DNA of 64,000 bases from Bradyrhizobium sp. STM 3843 (GCF_000239815.1 NZ_CAFK01000315.1:1-64000); one strand, 5' to 3'. Positions 35,481 through 44,167 are shown, counted from the first letter of the stretch. Program-made: numbers and translations. Notes: generated by a model not told the origin, from the sequence alone.

Positions 35481-37808
35481 ATGATGCTTAGGAACTTGCC
35501 GACACATGGGCCGAAGCCGCGAGCGCTGGCGGCGATGCTGCTGGTCACGGCGCTGGGCACATTGATCGCGTCGGCATCAGCGATGGCGACCCAAAGCACG
35601 ATCAGCGTCGAAGGCAATCGCCGCATCGAAGCCGATACGGTGCGTACCTATTTTCATCCTGATAGCAGCGGCCACTATGATGCCGCCGCGCTCGACGCCG
35701 GCCTGAAGGCTTTGATCGCGAGCGGCCTGTTCGACAATGTCACCATCGAGCACGCAGGCGAGCAGATTATCGTCCATCTCACGGAAGCCAAGGTGCTCGA
35801 CCGCGTCGCCTTCGAGGGCAACAAGAAGGTCAAGGACACGGATCTCACAGCCGTCGTCCAGTCCAAGCCGCGCGGCAGCTTGCAGCGGGCCACGGTGCAG
35901 GGTGACGTCGCCCGCATCCTCGAAACCTACCATCGGGCCGGGCGCGATGACGTCCGCGTGGTTCCGGAAATCATCGACCGAGGCAACGATCGGGTCGATC
36001 TCGTCTACACCATCACCGAGGGCAAGAAGACCACGGTGCAAAAGATCGACTTCGTCGGCAACAAGGCTTTCGGCGCGCGCCAGCTCCGTGCCATCATCAA
36101 GACCTCGCCGACCAACCTCCTGAGCTTCCTCACCGGCGGCGACGTCTACGACGCCGATCGGCTGAACGAGGACCGCGAACTGCTACGGCAGTACTACCGC
36201 AATCATGGCTATGCCGACGCCGCCGTGACCAAGGCAGGCGCCGAGTTCGATCCCGCGAGCAAGGGCTTCAACGTCACTTTCGTGATCGACGAGGGCCCGT
36301 CCTATCGATTCGGTGATATCGACCTGACCTGCAACGTTCCCGGGCTGGACTGCGACCGCCTGCGCAGTCAGCTGCTCGCTCGCCGCGACACGCCGTTCGA
36401 TGCAAGCAAGCTCGACAAGACGACCGAGGCTCTCACCGCCGAAATGGCCAAACTTGGCTTTCCGTTCGCGCGGGCCGAGCCGCGCATCACCCGCGACGTG
36501 CAGGCGCAGCGCGCCAATGTCACCTTCGTCATTGAGCAAGGCCAGCGCGCCTATGTCGAGCGGATCGAGATCCACGGCAACAGCCGCACCAGAGACTACG
36601 TGATCCGCCGAGAGTTCGATGTCGGCGAAGGCGACGCCTACAACAAGACGCTGATCGATCGCGCCGAACGGCGGCTGAAGAACCTGAACTACTTCAAGAC
36701 GGTCAAGATCACGACCAAGCCCGGTTCGGCGCCTGATCGGGTCGTGCTCGATGTCGAGACCGTCGATCAATCGACCGGCGACTTCAACATCTCCGGCGGC
36801 TATTCGACCACCGACGGGCTGCTCGCAGAGGTGAAGGTCGGCGATCGCAATGTGCTCGGCAGCGGCAACGCCGTCCAGGCCGCGGTGACGTATGGCCAAT
36901 ATGCGCGGAGCGCCGACCTCTCGGTGTCGGCTCCCTACAGCCTGGGTCGCGCGACGGCGGGAGCGGAGGTGTTCGATCGACAGACCACCCTCAGCCCTTA
37001 TCAATCCTACGGCAGCAACACCTACGGCGGCACCCTGACGCTCGGCACGCCGGTCACCGAGCAGACCAACATCCTCTGGCGCTACTCATTGTACGATCAG
37101 AACGTCACGCTGTCGCCGACCGCGTCAAACGCGACGGTCTCCCTGCCGGTGCGGCAGGCCGCCGCGGCCGGGCGGCAGCTCGTCTCCTCCATTGGTGACA
37201 CCGCGACGTTCAATACGCTGGATAACAACATGAGCCCGACCAGCGGCATACGGTCGCAACTCAGCCAGGATCTCGCCGGTCTCGGCGGCGACGTGCGCTT
37301 TCTGCGGACGACCGAGGATGTCCGCTACTACCATTCTCTGTCAAACGATCTCACCGGCATGGTCCGGGCCCAGGGCGGCTACATCACCGGCTGGGGTGGC
37401 CAGCAGGCTCCGCTGCTGAACAGCTTTTTCGGTGGTCCGAACATCGTGCGGGGATTTGCGCCGAACGGATTCGGCCCTCGCGACCTGACGCCGGGCTCCA
37501 CGATGGACAATGTCGGCGGCAGCCTGTACTGGGCGACGACTGCGGAGTTGCAGAGCAACATCCCCGGCCTGCCTCAGGAGTATGGTCTCAAAGCGTCGGC
37601 CTTCGTCGACGCCGGGAGTGTATTTGGATATCGTGGCCCGACTCAGTCGGTCCAGGTCGCCAACAAGAACATCGTCCGGTCCTCAGTCGGGGCCGGGCTG
37701 ACCTGGGCCTCGCCGTTCGGCCCTCTGACGGTCGACTACGCCGTGCCGCTGAGCAAAGCGGCCTATGACGTCGTGCAGCCGCTCCGCTTCAGCGCGGGAG
37801 GATTCTAG
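35481..37808 (+). CDS. BamA-like outer-membrane assembly protein (Omp85 family)
   Basis: The 775-residue protein has a signal peptide (residues 15-35), about five POTRA repeats (residues 40-390, each with the beta-alpha-alpha-beta pattern, such as TVQKIDFVGNKAFGARQLR and YVERIEIHGNSRTRDYVIR) and a 16-strand barrel. The barrel contains the lid-lock segment GGPNIVRGFAPNGFGPRDL and ends in the usual terminal strand and phenylalanine. It inserts barrels into the outer membrane. The standard bamA neighbours (rseP, skp, lpxD, fabZ, lpxA) are absent, so this is probably a paralogue. The start is one of three adjacent codons at 35478-35484. Confidence 0.8.
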   Translation: MMLRNLPTHGPKPRALAAMLLVTALGTLIASASAMATQSTISVEGNRRIEADTVRTYFHPDSSGHYDAAALDAGLKALIASGLFDNVTIEHAGEQIIVHLTEAKVLDRVAFEGNKKVKDTDLTAVVQSKPRGSLQRATVQGDVARILETYHRAGRDDVRVVPEIIDRGNDRVDLVYTITEGKKTTVQKIDFVGNKAFGARQLRAIIKTSPTNLLSFLTGGDVYDADRLNEDRELLRQYYRNHGYADAAVTKAGAEFDPASKGFNVTFVIDEGPSYRFGDIDLTCNVPGLDCDRLRSQLLARRDTPFDASKLDKTTEALTAEMAKLGFPFARAEPRITRDVQAQRANVTFVIEQGQRAYVERIEIHGNSRTRDYVIRREFDVGEGDAYNKTLIDRAERRLKNLNYFKTVKITTKPGSAPDRVVLDVETVDQSTGDFNISGGYSTTDGLLAEVKVGDRNVLGSGNAVQAAVTYGQYARSADLSVSAPYSLGRATAGAEVFDRQTTLSPYQSYGSNTYGGTLTLGTPVTEQTNILWRYSLYDQNVTLSPTASNATVSLPVRQAAAAGRQLVSSIGDTATFNTLDNNMSPTSGIRSQLSQDLAGLGGDVRFLRTTEDVRYYHSLSNDLTGMVRAQGGYITGWGGQQAPLLNSFFGGPNIVRGFAPNGFGPRDLTPGSTMDNVGGSLYWATTAELQSNIPGLPQEYGLKASAFVDAGSVFGYRGPTQSVQVANKNIVRSSVGAGLTWASPFGPLTVDYAVPLSKAAYDVVQPLRFSAGGF

Positions 37809-37879
37809 CCTCCCGCTCTTCTCTGCTCGCCTCACAGCGGGCTTCGGTCCGCGCGCGGGTGCGAAGCGACAGGGCGAGC

Positions 37880-38284
37880 CTACCAACCATAGTAATGATA
37901 GACGCGCGGCCCATAATAATAAGGGCGGGGCGCGTAGTAGACCGGCGGCGGCCCGTAATAGTAGCCGGGTCCTGCATAATATCCCGGCCCATAATAATAA
38001 TCGTCGTGCTGGCTGGCGGCGATCGCACCGATGGTGCCGATCATCGCTCCCATGATCGCGAGGCCGGCAGCAGGATTGCCTCGATAGTAGTGGCGATGAC
38101 GCCGACGGGCGCTGAAATCTGTTGTGCTGCTGGGTGTGCTCGCCGCTAACGTCTGCTTGCCGACTGAACTCGGCTCGCGGGCGAAGACCATCGTCGGTTC
38201 GGAAAGCGTGAGCACCAAGGTTGCCGCCATCGCGACGGTTACATGGTGGCGGGTCGAAGAGAGCGGCTTGATGCGGCTGAACAT
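37880..38284 (-). CDS. Secreted Tyr/Gly-rich protein
   Basis: The 134-residue protein has a signal peptide (hydrophobic core 15-33, ending VFA), then a short Ser/Thr linker and a basic RRRHRHYYRG. A Gly/Ala-rich hydrophobic segment (AAGLAIMGAMIGTIGAIA) precedes a low-complexity tail made of Tyr, Gly and Pro (repeats such as YYYGPGYY). GAGGGAAAC precedes ATG 38284. Proteins of this type are common in rhizobial envelopes; no function is known. Confidence 0.65.
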   Translation of the reverse strand: MFSRIKPLSSTRHHVTVAMAATLVLTLSEPTMVFAREPSSVGKQTLAASTPSSTTDFSARRRHRHYYRGNPAAGLAIMGAMIGTIGAIAASQHDDYYYGPGYYAGPGYYYGPPPVYYAPRPYYYGPRVYHYYGW

Positions 38285-38599
38285 GGTGTTTCCCTCGTCA
38301 GGCGGACAATAATCCGGCGGCCGCTCCTTCATACGTCAGGCCGAGGACAACGGCTTGACCGAGGTCAAGCGCACGATGTCGCACGGCCAACCTCTGCACC
38401 GTGTCCTGGCATTTCAGCCGGGGAAATCGTCGACGATACCCGTTTCCTGCGGCTGCTTGCCGCAGGGTTCGATAGCACCGGCCCGATCCACTGGGTCCGA
38501 GATCGCGAACCGCCCAGCATGCCGCCGCGACCAATGCGGGAGGACGCAAGCCCCCTCTGCCGCACCGATGTCCCGCATCACTGAACGTAAGGATCCGAC
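38285..38599. other. Gene-free stretch, nothing recognised
   Basis: This 315-base divergent intergenic region separates the Tyr/Gly-rich gene from the secreted protein gene at 38600. Open frames here have no family match or ribosome-binding site. It must hold two promoters, but I cannot point to clear boxes. Confidence 0.4.
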
Positions 38600-38953
38600 A
38601 TGTTGTCCCGCGCCACTCTGATCTGCAGCCTCCTGACCATCTTGGCCATTGCCATAGCTCCGGCGAACGCCGAGGAGAGCAAGACAGCTCTGTTCAAGGT
38701 CATTACGGTGAAGGATGAGATCGTGATCGGGCTCTCGGCGGACGAATTGAAAACGCTTGGCGGCAGCGAGGCCAGCGCGATCGCGCACGCGTTGGCACAA
38801 AAGGGCGACCTGACGGTGTGGCAGTACAATGTCCATCGCGGCCAGAACGGCGAGCTGCAGATGGCGCCCACGGCCAAGATCGGCCTTTTGGCCAACGCGT
38901 CGCTGCGCGTCGAGCCCTATTCGACCTCTTACGTGATCCTATCGCATCCCTGA
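38600..38953 (+). CDS. Small secreted protein, unknown
   Basis: The 117-residue product has a signal peptide (residues 1-24, ending ANA). A small alpha/beta domain follows (FKVITVKDEIVIGLSADELK, DLTVWQYNVHRGQNGELQMA) with no cysteines. AAGGATCC precedes the ATG. The final strands (SLRVEPYSTSYVIL) resemble a compact periplasmic domain. Its stop directly abuts the stop of the converging DUF6456-like gene, with no bases between. Function unknown. Confidence 0.6.
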   Translation: MLSRATLICSLLTILAIAIAPANAEESKTALFKVITVKDEIVIGLSADELKTLGGSEASAIAHALAQKGDLTVWQYNVHRGQNGELQMAPTAKIGLLANASLRVEPYSTSYVILSHP

Positions 38954-39559
38954 TCAGCGTCCGCGGATGGTCGGCCGGCGGACCGCGTCGGCCGAGAGCG
39001 GCCGCTTGGGGACGCGTTCGGTCGCAAAGCCGTAAACCAGAGCCAAGCGGTCAAGGCATTCGCGAAAGCGACGCGCAAAATAGTCATTCCAACGCTGGCT
39101 GCACAGATCGCGTTTCAGTCCAACCTGCTCCATGGTCAGCCCCTGCACCAATATGTCATGGACGATGGCCGCACCGTCTGCGCCGAGCTCGCGCTCTGCC
39201 CGATTCAGTCGCAAGACGGCTTGACGCTGCCCTTCTGTGACCGGCTCGCGTCCCTGCGCACCGTCGACATATTCGCGTGATGGGTCGATCGCTTGCGGAC
39301 CGCGCTCGGCCCGCTCCCAATCGTTTTGAAAGGCGCGGCCGGCCCGATATTGCGCATCGTCGATCTGCCGGTGCGAGTGCAGCCGTCCCAATGGATCGTT
39401 CCGAATCGAGCGAAGCGCGACGATCTTCTCGCCCGGCTCCAGCGCCAGGGGATCGTCGACCTCGATGGTGGCAACCTCGGCGTTGAACGGCAGGTCATTG
39501 GGGCGGCGCTCATGGATCTTCGAAATGCGGTGGGATTTGTGGCGTCTGGCGCGTGCCAT
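38954..39559 (-). CDS. DUF6456-like protein of phage-type control block
   Basis: The 201-residue protein resembles the DUF6456 layout: a LGRLHSHRQIDDAQYRAGRAF helix, a central hydrophilic stretch, and AIVHDILVQGLTMEQVG, then a C-terminal RECLDRLALVYGF. Such proteins are thought to bind DNA and are found beside GcrA-like genes in alphaproteobacterial phages and chromosomes. GGAGG precedes the ATG. It follows the GcrA-like gene by 62 bases and is probably co-transcribed. Family assignment is by general pattern only. Confidence 0.5.
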   Translation of the reverse strand: MARARRHKSHRISKIHERRPNDLPFNAEVATIEVDDPLALEPGEKIVALRSIRNDPLGRLHSHRQIDDAQYRAGRAFQNDWERAERGPQAIDPSREYVDGAQGREPVTEGQRQAVLRLNRAERELGADGAAIVHDILVQGLTMEQVGLKRDLCSQRWNDYFARRFRECLDRLALVYGFATERVPKRPLSADAVRRPTIRGR

Positions 39560-39621
39560 CGCGAACCTCCGATGAACGATGTGATTGGATCAATGCGGAC
39601 AGAACGGCGGTCGCTGGCCCG

Positions 39622-40143
39622 CTACGCAGCTGCAACCAGCCGCAGGACCACCGTCGCCGGCGGCCGTTCCACCAAGCCTTCCGGATTGCGCGTGAGATGG
39701 AAGTGCGGCGTGCAGTAGGGCGATCCCGGCTGACGCGGATGGCCGCAGAACGTGATCGGCTCATCGTCCCTGTCGCCGCCATAGGGATAGCGGCAATCCC
39801 CGGGTTCAAGATTGTCGAAAGAAATCAAGCGCGGGCTGATGCCGACACAACGCAGCTGCACCGGCTCGGTCCGCTCGGGTTTTGGCCGCGCCTGGATCAC
39901 CGATTCCGTGTGGCAACCGACACGCCGCTGCTCGTTGCGGGTCTTGAATTTGGGTCCTCTGTCCTTGGGACGTTCGGGCCTGACCAGCCCCATCCGTTTT
40001 GCCCGGCCCAATACCGCGTTTCGCGTATAGGCCACACTAAACTTAAAATTGATTTCCTTCGTGATATCGCCATAAGATAGTCCCATGGCGTGAAGCTCCC
40101 GCAGCGTTTCGGAGTGTCGCGGCGGCCAGTCGCTCGATTGCAT
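39622..40143 (-). CDS. GcrA-family cell-cycle regulator homologue
   Basis: The 173-residue protein has the GcrA N-terminal helix-turn-helix: SDWPPRHSETLRELHAMGLS, then the recognition helix YTRNAVLGRAKRMGL. The C-terminal part has cysteines within GDCRYPYG, FCGHP and PYCTPHFHL, matching the C-terminal motif of GcrA family proteins. GcrA binds sigma-70 RNA polymerase at GANTC-methylated promoters in Caulobacter. This copy sits in a phage-type block next to a repressor, so it may be a phage-derived version rather than the housekeeping gene. It diverges from the S24 repressor across two operator-like sites. Confidence 0.8.
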   Translation of the reverse strand: MQSSDWPPRHSETLRELHAMGLSYGDITKEINFKFSVAYTRNAVLGRAKRMGLVRPERPKDRGPKFKTRNEQRRVGCHTESVIQARPKPERTEPVQLRCVGISPRLISFDNLEPGDCRYPYGGDRDDEPITFCGHPRQPGSPYCTPHFHLTRNPEGLVERPPATVVLRLVAAA

Positions 40144-40204
40144 TCCTCGCCTCTTCTTCTCGCTCAAAAGTTGTTTGACGCACCACAGCCAAGCGCTGCT
40201 TGAA

Positions 40205-40221
40205 TTTCCGATATTCCGAAA
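40205..40221. promoter_or_regulatory. Operator-like site 1 in gcrA-like/S24 repressor gap
   Basis: TTTCCGATATTCCGAAA is an imperfect inverted repeat. It lies 62-78 bases upstream of the GcrA-like start, just after a TTGACT box read on the minus strand (40226-40231). It has the same core as two further sites nearby. Confidence 0.55.
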
Positions 40222-40237
40222 CAAAAGTCAAGCTTGA

Positions 40238-40255
40238 ATTCTGATAATCGGAAAT
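40238..40255. promoter_or_regulatory. Operator-like site 2, upstream of S24 repressor
   Basis: ATTCTGATAATCGGAAAT reads ATTTCCGAT, then TATCAGAAT, on the minus strand and matches sites 1 and 3. It lies between a TTGAAT box (40234) and CTATGT/TATGTT (40257-40263), the probable promoter of the repressor gene, so binding here would give self-repression. Confidence 0.6.
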
Positions 40256-40293
40256 GCTATGTTCCGGCGGGATTCGCAAGCGAGGACAAGACA

Positions 40294-40926
40294 ATGCTGG
40301 ACGTCACCATGATCGAGCGTGGGCTGGAAAAGCCGGGGAAGACAAAGGGCGGGCTTGCCCGCGCGATGGGCGTGCGCCCGGGCGCCGTGTCCGAGATCCT
40401 CTCGGGGCAACGGCTGATCAAGGCGGCCGAGATCGGCCTGATCATCGATTATCTGGAACTGAATGCGGTGCCGATCATGGGACGGGTCGGCGCGGGCGCT
40501 GTGATCGAGCCGGAATATGAGCAGGTCCCGGCAGAAGGGTTGGGCGAGGTCGCCGTGCCATTTCCAATCTCGGAAGAGACGATCGCCTTCGAGGTGACGG
40601 GCGATTCGATGCTGCCGAAATATGAGAATGGGGACGTCATCGTCGTCTATCGCGAACAGCGTCATCCGCTGTCGAGCTTCTACGGCGAAGAGGCGGTGGT
40701 GCGGCTGAAAACCGGTGAACGCTATCTGAAGACGATCGAGCGGGGAAAGTCGCCTTCCCTAGTGAACCTCATCAGTTTTAACGCCAAGCCGATCATCGGC
40801 GTGAAGCTTGAATGGATCGGCGAGATTTGTGTCACTCTTCCGCGCGGGCAGATTTCGCGGATGCGATCGAAAGCATCCCGCGGCCGCCAGGGGAAATCGG
40901 CCGGAGCCAAGGGAGCCGCCAGATGA
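40294..40926 (+). CDS. LexA/CI-type S24 repressor with helix-turn-helix
   Basis: The 210-residue protein has an N-terminal helix-turn-helix (KGGLARAMGVRPGAVSEIL, residues 18-36). The C-terminal S24 peptidase domain has the nucleophile in GDSMLPKYENGD (S105) and the lysine partner in RYLKTI (K146). An Ala67-Gly68 bond in IMGRVGAGAVIEP fits a self-cleavage site. This is the architecture of phage CI-like and LexA-like repressors that are inactivated after DNA damage. A basic tail follows (MRSKASRGRQGKS). Sites 1-3 around it are probable operators. ATG 40294 is preferred; a start at 40234 would overlap the promoter and site 2. Confidence 0.85.
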   Translation: MLDVTMIERGLEKPGKTKGGLARAMGVRPGAVSEILSGQRLIKAAEIGLIIDYLELNAVPIMGRVGAGAVIEPEYEQVPAEGLGEVAVPFPISEETIAFEVTGDSMLPKYENGDVIVVYREQRHPLSSFYGEEAVVRLKTGERYLKTIERGKSPSLVNLISFNAKPIIGVKLEWIGEICVTLPRGQISRMRSKASRGRQGKSAGAKGAAR

Positions 40927-41022
40927 GAGCAGTTCTCCGAGCCAGGCGCTTGTGACGCTTCGCCACGTCCACGGGCGGCGGCCCTTCCCGCGATTTCGAA
41001 TGTCGGAACTTTCGCTTGACAA

Positions 41023-41042
41023 AATTCCGATTTTCAGAAATT
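41023..41042. promoter_or_regulatory. Operator-like site 3 over a promoter
   Basis: The core TTCCGATTTTCAGAAA matches the minus-strand reading of site 2 at most positions. It sits directly after a TTGACA box (41016-41021) and overlaps the expected -10 region, upstream of the small gene at 41065. Repression of this gene by the S24 protein is inferred. Confidence 0.6.
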
Positions 41043-41064
41043 ATGGGGAGGCTCGCCTGTTGCG

Positions 41065-41364
41065 ATGGCCGAAAGCGAATTGCCCTGCATGCAATATTTT
41101 GTTGTGATGATCGACTACGGACGGCGCGGACGCGAGGCCGTGGTCGATCCCGAGATGACGCGGCGCGACGTTGTTGCGCGCGTCGCATCCGGTGAATACG
41201 CCAATATCAGCTTCATCCACGAGATCATCGATCGATCCGTCGAAGACGTGACGACCGACATCCTGGCAGAAGCGGCCCTACCCGAGATCGAGGACGACGG
41301 GCCGGATCTGCAGGCCGTCCGGTTTGACCATATTCACGATCTCCGCAAGCATGAGCGGGCCTGA
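41065..41364 (+). CDS. Small protein under the S24-type operator
   Basis: The protein is 99 residues from the ATG at 41065, or 91 from the ATG at 41089, which begins with MQYFVVMIDYGRRG. The C-terminal half is acidic and helical (FIHEIIDRSVEDVTTDILAE). The family seems to occur in phage-related rhizobial regions, but no function is known. A weak GGGAGG lies 14 bases before the longer start. Because an operator-like site covers its promoter, it is probably expressed when the repressor is cleaved. Confidence 0.5.
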   Translation: MAESELPCMQYFVVMIDYGRRGREAVVDPEMTRRDVVARVASGEYANISFIHEIIDRSVEDVTTDILAEAALPEIEDDGPDLQAVRFDHIHDLRKHERA

Positions 41365-41387
41365 TCGCCTGGCGTGCTGTCTCAGTC

Positions 41388-41410
41388 GGCGGCGCCGGAC
41401 TGGCGCCGCC
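41388..41410. terminator. Hairpin between converging genes
   Basis: GGCGGCGCC and GGCGCCGCC pair perfectly around a five-base loop. The structure sits between the small protein gene and the converging quinone oxidoreductase gene and probably terminates both. No T-run follows. Confidence 0.5.
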
Positions 41411-41427
41411 GCTTGCTCGCCTCACAG

Positions 41428-42402
41428 TCAGACCAGAAGCACGGTCGATCCCGTTGTCTTGCGACCGGCCAGGTCGGCATGCGCTTTGGCGGCGTCCTTG
41501 AGCGGATAGGTCTGGTGAACTTCGACCTTCACCGCGCCGGACTGGACGACGTCGAACAACTCCTTCGCCATTGCGACCAGGCTTTCACGCTTGGCGGCAT
41601 AGGTGAAGAGCGTCGGCCGCGTCACGAAGAGTGAGCCCTTCTGCGCGAGCAGGCCAAGATTGAGCGGCTCGACCGCGCCCGAGGATTGTCCGAACAGAAC
41701 CGCAAAGCCGAGCGGCGCAAGGCAATCCAGCGACTTGAGAAAGGTGTCCTTACCGACGGAATCGTAGACCACCGGGACTTTCCTGCCCGCCGTGATCTCG
41801 TCGACGCGCTTCACGAAGTCCTCGCGCGTGTAGACGATGGTGTGGTCGCAGCCATGCGCCTGCGCCAGCCTGGCCTTCTCGTCGCTCGAGACGGTGCCGA
41901 TGACGGTCGCGCCCAGATGCTTGGCCCATTGGCTGAGGATCAAGCCGACTCCGCCGGCTGCGGCATGCAGGAGAATGGTGTCGCCAGACTTCACACGATA
42001 GGTCTGCCGGATCAGGTACTGCACCGTGAGGCCCTTGAGCATCATGGCCGCGGCTGTCTGGTCATCAATCCCATCGGGCAGCTTGACCAGGGAAGCGGTC
42101 GGGATCAGGCGTGCTTCCGCATAAGCCCCGAGTGGGGACGAACCATAGGCTACACGGTCGCCGGCCTTGAGCTCGGTGACGCCCTCCCCCACCTCCTCGA
42201 CCACGCCGGCGGCCTCACTGCCCAGGCCGCTCGGCAATTGCGCCGGATAAAGCCCGGAGCGGTTGTAGATGTCGACGAAGTTGAGCCCGACCGCCGTGTG
42301 GCGAATACGTGCCTCACCCCGGCCCGGCTTGCCGACATCGACCTTCTCCCATTTGAGCACCTCGGGTCCGCCGGGTTGATGAAAACGGATGGCGTACGTC
42401 AT
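41428..42402 (-). CDS. qor: NADPH:quinone oxidoreductase (zinc-free MDR family)
   Basis: The 324-residue protein is a zinc-free medium-chain reductase with the quinone-reductase signature NFVDIYNRSGLYP, the GSEAAGVVEEVG motif and the NADPH-binding AAAGGVGLILSQWAKHLGATVIG. It reduces quinones using NADPH, usually by one electron. It has no adjacent partner, though a second quinone reductase of a different family is encoded 400 bases away. Length is normal. The ATG at 42402 is natural. Confidence 0.88.
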   Translation of the reverse strand: MTYAIRFHQPGGPEVLKWEKVDVGKPGRGEARIRHTAVGLNFVDIYNRSGLYPAQLPSGLGSEAAGVVEEVGEGVTELKAGDRVAYGSSPLGAYAEARLIPTASLVKLPDGIDDQTAAAMMLKGLTVQYLIRQTYRVKSGDTILLHAAAGGVGLILSQWAKHLGATVIGTVSSDEKARLAQAHGCDHTIVYTREDFVKRVDEITAGRKVPVVYDSVGKDTFLKSLDCLAPLGFAVLFGQSSGAVEPLNLGLLAQKGSLFVTRPTLFTYAAKRESLVAMAKELFDVVQSGAVKVEVHQTYPLKDAAKAHADLAGRKTTGSTVLLV

Positions 42403-42518
42403 TGCGTTACTCCCTTTCGTGACGATGAGATCTTTGCAGCGCGCCTGGAATCGACGCGATGTCTAGGAACCGAGCAGCGGCCCGAGCGTTCAGGCCCTAT
42501 TAGTCGGGAGCTCAACTG

Positions 42519-42779
42519 ATGCCTCCGAAAAGACGCGCTGCGTCGCTCGAGCTGACGATCTGGCATGAACTTGCGGGTCACGCCATCATGGGAACGGCGC
42601 TCGGGCTCTGTGCCGCCTTCGTCCTGGCGTTCGTCGACAAGTTCGGCATCGCCCGCCTGATCGCACATGACTTGGAACCACATCTGACGTTTGCAGTCTT
42701 CGTCGGCATGTTCACACTTGTCTTTGCCGTCGGCGCAACCCTGACCGGCTTTGTCTTCACTATGATGGACAAGCGCTGA
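42519..42779 (+). CDS. Small two-helix membrane protein
   Basis: The 86-residue protein has two hydrophobic helices (GHAIMGTALGLCAAFVLAFV and HLTFAVFVGMFTLVFAVGAT). A basic N-terminal end precedes them. It lies between the two quinone-reductase genes and reads opposite to both. No family was recognised. Confidence 0.6.
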   Translation: MPPKRRAASLELTIWHELAGHAIMGTALGLCAAFVLAFVDKFGIARLIAHDLEPHLTFAVFVGMFTLVFAVGATLTGFVFTMMDKR

Positions 42780-42799
42780 GCCCGCGAAACGTCGCGTCA

Positions 42800-43468
42800 T
42801 CAGTAGATGCCAACATCGAGCGGCTGCTCCGACGCGATTGTCTTGAGACGGTCGGTGTAAGATGCCAACAGGGTCACCCGCTCGCTCTGCTCCAGCCGGA
42901 CGGGCCCGTAAGCAATCTGCGGCGCAAGCACGTCAAAGCCGGTGAACTGGAGAATTCCGCGGTGAATGGGCCGCAGGATCGCTGTGATATCGCCATTGAA
43001 GCCGCCCTTCTCATAGGCGGTGCTCGGGCCGCCGGTTGTCAGTGACAGCATGGCACGTTTGCCTTTGAACACGCCGTCCGCATAGATCCTGCCGCCGCCA
43101 TAGGTGCGGCCCATCGCAAACACGCGGTCGACCCAGCCCTTGAGGATTCCCGGCAAGCCAAACCACCACAGCGGAAACTGCCAGATCATCAGATCGCACC
43201 ATTCGATCTTCTGGATTTCACGCTCGATTTCCTCCGCAAAACCGTAGTTCTCGGACGCGTGCAGCTCTTCAATCTGTTGCTTGAAGTAGTCGGGATCCTT
43301 GACCGTGATGAAGTTATGCCGGCTCGACACGGGATCAAACTGCATCGCATAGAGGTCCGACGTCTTGACCTCATGGCCTGCAGCGCTCAGCGCTTCGACT
43401 GCCGCCCGATACATCGCGCCGTTGAAGCTCTGGTGCTCGGGATGCGCGAGCACGATGAACACCTTCAT
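42800..43468 (-). CDS. NAD(P)H dehydrogenase (quinone), flavodoxin-like
   Basis: The 222-residue protein is of the NQO/modulator-of-drug-activity family. It has the FMN/FAD-binding start VFIVLAHPEHQSFNGAM, the family segment WCDLMIWQFPLWWFGLPGIL and KGKRAMLSLTTGGPSTAYEKGG, which belongs to the flavin-binding loop. It reduces quinones by two electrons, protecting against redox cycling. ATG 43468 has GGGGGAAATC upstream. It complements the one-electron-type reductase nearby. Confidence 0.85.
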   Translation of the reverse strand: MKVFIVLAHPEHQSFNGAMYRAAVEALSAAGHEVKTSDLYAMQFDPVSSRHNFITVKDPDYFKQQIEELHASENYGFAEEIEREIQKIEWCDLMIWQFPLWWFGLPGILKGWVDRVFAMGRTYGGGRIYADGVFKGKRAMLSLTTGGPSTAYEKGGFNGDITAILRPIHRGILQFTGFDVLAPQIAYGPVRLEQSERVTLLASYTDRLKTIASEQPLDVGIY

Positions 43469-43673
43469 GATTTCCCCCGCATCAAGACCCCGCTGGAGTT
43501 CGAGCACTCCGCGCACTGATTGGAACCGGCCTGCGGCCGAGATGTTACATGAAGGTCACAGCGGCGCACAATCAGCCGCCGTTCTCTGTCCGTTCGGCAC
43601 AGTTGATGAGGACTCCAGAGCAGGCGCAGTAGAATGGGACCAGGTTGGGTGCGCTTTGCGAAGGAGAGCGAAA

Positions 43674-43871
43674 ATGCCAGCCTATACGAGACCAAGCGAA
43701 GAGCAGGGATTGGCTCCGGTCGTATGCCCCGGTTGTCTGGGGTTCTTACCCATGCATGTTCGGGAGGTCGAACCGCATTGGAACTCGGCCAGGATCGACC
43801 TGGTCTTCGAATGCGCAGATTGTGGCGCCGAGGTCAGACACAGCGTGCACAGGCCCGCTCTGCGCCACTAG
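43674..43871 (+). CDS. Small zinc-ribbon protein
   Basis: The 65-residue protein has CPGC (18-21) and a second pair CADC about 30 residues later, a layout for one zinc ion. Between them are strands (MHVREVEPHW, ARIDLVFE). It has the strong site AAGGAGAGCG before ATG 43674. It resembles in layout, but not in sequence, the small zinc-ribbon protein at 2461. It stands alone. Function unknown. Confidence 0.65.
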   Translation: MPAYTRPSEEQGLAPVVCPGCLGFLPMHVREVEPHWNSARIDLVFECADCGAEVRHSVHRPALRH

Positions 43872-43978
43872 CGCTTCGCTTCCGAAGTTCGCCGCCAAGT
43901 GCGTGGTGATATACGCGAAGGTCGGAAACGGAGCACAGCCACGTTCACGTCGCCGCTGTTCAAGGCCTCGTGCTTCAC

Positions 43979-44167
43979 TTAATGCGTCACTTGGCGAACC
44001 TCACTCCAATTCGGATTGCACTCGCGAAAGTGGTGCGCGATCTCGTCCAGAGCTCGCCTCTCCCACTCCTCCGCCTGCGCCAGCCAAAACGCCCGCCGTT
44101 GCACATCCACCGCGGCACGTTCCCGGCACAAATATTCCTGACTGCGGATTTCCACGAGTCTGATCAT
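43979..44167 (-). CDS. Small basic/acidic helical protein
   Basis: The 62-residue protein starts at ATG 44167 with GGGAGTGAGC upstream. It is dominated by one long charged helix (CRERAAVDVQRRAFWLAQAE, WERRALDEIAHHFRE). It may be a soluble regulator. No family was recognised. Confidence 0.45.
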   Translation of the reverse strand: MIRLVEIRSQEYLCRERAAVDVQRRAFWLAQAEEWERRALDEIAHHFRECNPNWSEVRQVTH

